A stretch of DNA of 64,000 bases, from the NCBI RefSeq assembly GCF_002294985.1, contig NZ_NSGE01000003.1, positions 1-64,000 on the forward strand, in the 5' to 3' direction. This document shows, piece by piece, positions 62,257 through 64,000 of this stretch. Origin of the DNA: Mesorhizobium sp. WSM3862. Lineage in GTDB: Bacteria > Pseudomonadota > Alphaproteobacteria > Rhizobiales > Rhizobiaceae. Positions within the stretch are counted from its first letter, which is position 1. Each line of letters opens with the position of its first letter. A program made the position numbers and the translations under genes. The notes beneath the pieces are model-generated. The model was not told where the DNA came from. It made no database searches and worked only from the letters and a program-made list of their open reading frames with translations.

Positions 62257-63852
62257 TTACTCCGTCTTTGGCGCCGTCATCTGGTCACCCATGGCCTTCA
62301 TGTCGGCAGGCTCGCCTTCCTTCGACTTGCCGGGGACCTTGAAGACCTGACCGGGCCAAATGCGGTCGGGATTGCGGATCTGATCCTGGTTGGCGAGATA
62401 GATGGTCGAGTAGCGCACGCCATGGCCATAGACGCGCCGCGAGATGCGCCAGAGCGTATCGTTGCGGCGGATGATGACCGCGCCATCGACGTGTTCGAGC
62501 TTCGGCGCCATGGTCTCAGGCACGTCGGCCGCAGGATTCGCTTCGGCGACCTCGGCCGACGTGTCGGCGGTCGCGGCGGGCTTGCCCGCTTCGGCGGTAG
62601 CGGTGGCCGGCGCCGTCGTCTCGGCGGGATTGGCTGCCCCGGACTTTGCCTCCGCGGGCTGGGACCCCGCACCCTGGGCGAGCTTGCTGTCGGCGGGCTT
62701 GGCTTGGTTGGGCGCGACGGCGGCAATCGACTCGCCGGGCTCGCGTTCGAACGGAACAGCGGCACGGGCGACGACCTTGACGCCATCGTCGGCAAGGCCG
62801 TCGACATGAATGGTATGGTTGCCGATCGGAATGTCGCGCGCCGCCTCGATCAGGAAATGGCCGTCAGGCGAGGTTTTGGCCTCGCCAAGCAGGGCATCGT
62901 CGGCATAGGCGCGCACCTTGCGGCCGGGATCGGCCCTGCCCGCGACGAAGATCTTGCCGCCGTCGATCTCAACGGCCTCGACGGCGATCTTCGGTTCGTC
63001 TGCGGCGGCGTTCTGGGTCGCGGGAGCCGAAGCCTTATCCGTAGCTGCCGGTGCCGTTGCAGCCGGCGCCCCCGCCGGGGCAGACGCCGCCGGCGCGGTT
63101 GCGGCCGGGGCCTGCGCGTCCGGGGCGGCTGCCTGACCGGTGGCGGCAGGTGCCGCCGGCTTGGCCGCGGGCTGCGGAATGGTCAGCAATTCGGACGGCT
63201 TGCCCGGCTCCTCGACCATCGCCAGCACCTGGCCGGTCGGGCTCTGCGGCACTGAGACGACGGCGGTCTGCGCCGAGGCGACTGCGACGCCGCCAGCGGT
63301 CGAGCGCAGCGTGATCGTGTAGTCGCCGGGCTTCAGCGGATCGTCGAGCACGATGGCGAAGGCACCATCGGGACCGGCATCGGTCGAGCCGAGCACCGTG
63401 CCGCCGTTCAGGACTTCGACCTTGGCATTGGGCGCCGCGCTGCCGGCGACGACAATCGAGCCATTGCCTTCGACGCGCACGACATCGAAGGTTGGCAGCG
63501 TGGGTCCTACGGCGGCCGGCGCCTGAGCGGCCGGCGCGGATTCCGCCGGGGCCGTCGCGTTGTTGGCAGGCGCCATTGCATTGTTGGCGGGCGCCATCTT
63601 GTTGGCCGGCGCCATCGTGTTGTTGGCCGGCGCCATTGTAGTGGCCGGGGCTTGCGCCTGCGGTACACGCGCCTCGGTGGAGGTGCTTGAGGATTCGGCC
63701 GGCTTCGTGCCTGCCTGCGGCAGCGACGCGACCTGCGGCGGATTCTGCTTGTTGATGTATGGGTCGAGCGCGCCCGACCCGTAGGCGACCGCCGCGACGA
63801 CGGCAACGCCGCCCGCCGCGAACAATAACGCCTTGGAAGAATTGATAGCCAT
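62257..63852 (-). CDS. LysM-domain envelope protein with Ala/Pro-rich linkers
   Basis: 531 residues. The N-terminus MAINSSKALLFAAGGVAVVAAVAYGSGALDPY is a membrane anchor. Residues ~35-115 are a low-complexity Ala/Pro/Asn stretch with short 'MAPANN' repeats. Two regions (TFDVVRVEGNGSIVVAGSAAPNAKVEVLNGGTVLGSTDAGPDGAF and KIAVEAVEIDGGKIFVAGRADPGRKVRAYADDALLGE) resemble repeated beta-sandwich (Ig/BON-like) modules. The C-terminal IIRRNDTLWRISRRVYGHGVRYSTIYLANQDQIRNPDRIWPGQVFKVP is a LysM peptidoglycan-binding domain. A periplasmic cell-wall-associated protein in rhizobia; function unknown. Confidence 0.88.
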   Translation of the reverse strand: MAINSSKALLFAAGGVAVVAAVAYGSGALDPYINKQNPPQVASLPQAGTKPAESSSTSTEARVPQAQAPATTMAPANNTMAPANKMAPANNAMAPANNATAPAESAPAAQAPAAVGPTLPTFDVVRVEGNGSIVVAGSAAPNAKVEVLNGGTVLGSTDAGPDGAFAIVLDDPLKPGDYTITLRSTAGGVAVASAQTAVVSVPQSPTGQVLAMVEEPGKPSELLTIPQPAAKPAAPAATGQAAAPDAQAPAATAPAASAPAGAPAATAPAATDKASAPATQNAAADEPKIAVEAVEIDGGKIFVAGRADPGRKVRAYADDALLGEAKTSPDGHFLIEAARDIPIGNHTIHVDGLADDGVKVVARAAVPFEREPGESIAAVAPNQAKPADSKLAQGAGSQPAEAKSGAANPAETTAPATATAEAGKPAATADTSAEVAEANPAADVPETMAPKLEHVDGAVIIRRNDTLWRISRRVYGHGVRYSTIYLANQDQIRNPDRIWPGQVFKVPGKSKEGEPADMKAMGDQMTAPKTE

Positions 63853-63968
63853 AATCTTTTCTGCCCCTTAGCCACCTAACGCCGGTCTAGCGTGTTTTCA
63901 CCAAGCTCACAAGAAAAAGCCCGTCCTTGGGCTTGACCGCGCCAACCGTCCCTATCACCAATCATGAC

Positions 63969-64000
63969 ATGAACACGATTCGATCCGTCTGCGTCTATTG
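63969..64000 (+). CDS. LOG-family protein, N-terminal fragment at window edge
   Basis: The last 32 bases read MNTIRSVCVY, the usual start of LOG-family (lysine decarboxylase-like, Rossmann fold) proteins, which continue CGSSPG. These act as nucleoside 5'-monophosphate phosphoribohydrolases. Only ten codons are present, so the call rests on the start motif and on spacing to the divergent LysM gene. Confidence 0.6.
   Translation, partial: MNTIRSVCVY

Noticed and set aside
1..64000. tRNA, rRNA or CRISPR arrays
   Set aside because: I saw no clover-leaf-like sequence in the gaps and no evenly spaced direct repeats. The repeats present are dispersed inverted elements.

Overview
The window looks like chromosomal DNA of a rhizobial alphaproteobacterium, most likely Mesorhizobium or a close Phyllobacteriaceae relative. 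The reasons are high GC in almost every reading frame, rhizobial protein families (a DUF995-like secreted protein, LtaS-like phosphotransferases, a short phosphatidylserine decarboxylase next to pssA), alphaproteobacterial gene orders (rpsF-rpsR-rplI, fabD-fabG-acpP-fabF-mltG-yicC-gmk, lptF-lptG-lptD-surA-pdxA-rsmA) and intergenic palindromic repeats of rhizobial type. Genus is inferred from recognised sequence character, not from a search.

Layout. 1-17.2 kb is an accessory-looking, surface-directed region. It opens with the 5' end of an IS630-type transposase and a DUF995-like secreted protein. Next come a flippase-like UPF0104 membrane protein, a membrane GT2 glycosyltransferase and a UDP-sugar epimerase, apparently one operon. 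These are followed by an LtaS-like phosphotransferase with a probable carbohydrate-binding tail, a sulfotransferase, a secreted ClpP-like protein, two very large multi-domain glycosyltransferases around a third glycosyltransferase, and two small envelope proteins. The common theme is synthesis and decoration of a surface glycan.

17.3-27.5 kb holds holC and pepA on the minus strand, then divergently the LPS-export genes lptF, lptG and lptD followed by surA, pdxA and rsmA. 27.5-34.4 kb is a minus-strand block of gmk, yicC, mltG, fabF, acpP, fabG and fabD, with an orphan RelB-like antitoxin ORF wedged between fabD and fabG. 34.7-47.9 kb is plus-strand housekeeping: a second LtaS-like enzyme, rpsF-rpsR-rplI, a cyclopropane fatty acid synthase, a UPF0060 protein, an Rsm22-like methyltransferase, dnaB, radA, a CvpA-type protein, purF and an SDR oxidoreductase.

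47.9-64 kb is mixed: a lectin-like secreted protein with a Shine-Dalgarno-masking hairpin, an S10 peptidase, two EamA transporters, a probable small RNA, a divergent LysR/tautomerase pair, an acyltransferase-acyl-ligase fusion, pssA-psd, an SMP-30-like hydrolase, an ABM-type monooxygenase, an ArsR regulator with an ATM1-like ABC exporter, a LysM protein and the first codons of a LOG-family gene.

The observations most worth following are the paired large glycosyltransferases with a shared C-terminal domain, the phosphotransferase-CBM fusion, the C-rich-loop small RNA candidate, the translationally masked lectin gene and the antitoxin inside the fatty acid operon. No tRNA, rRNA or CRISPR array was seen.
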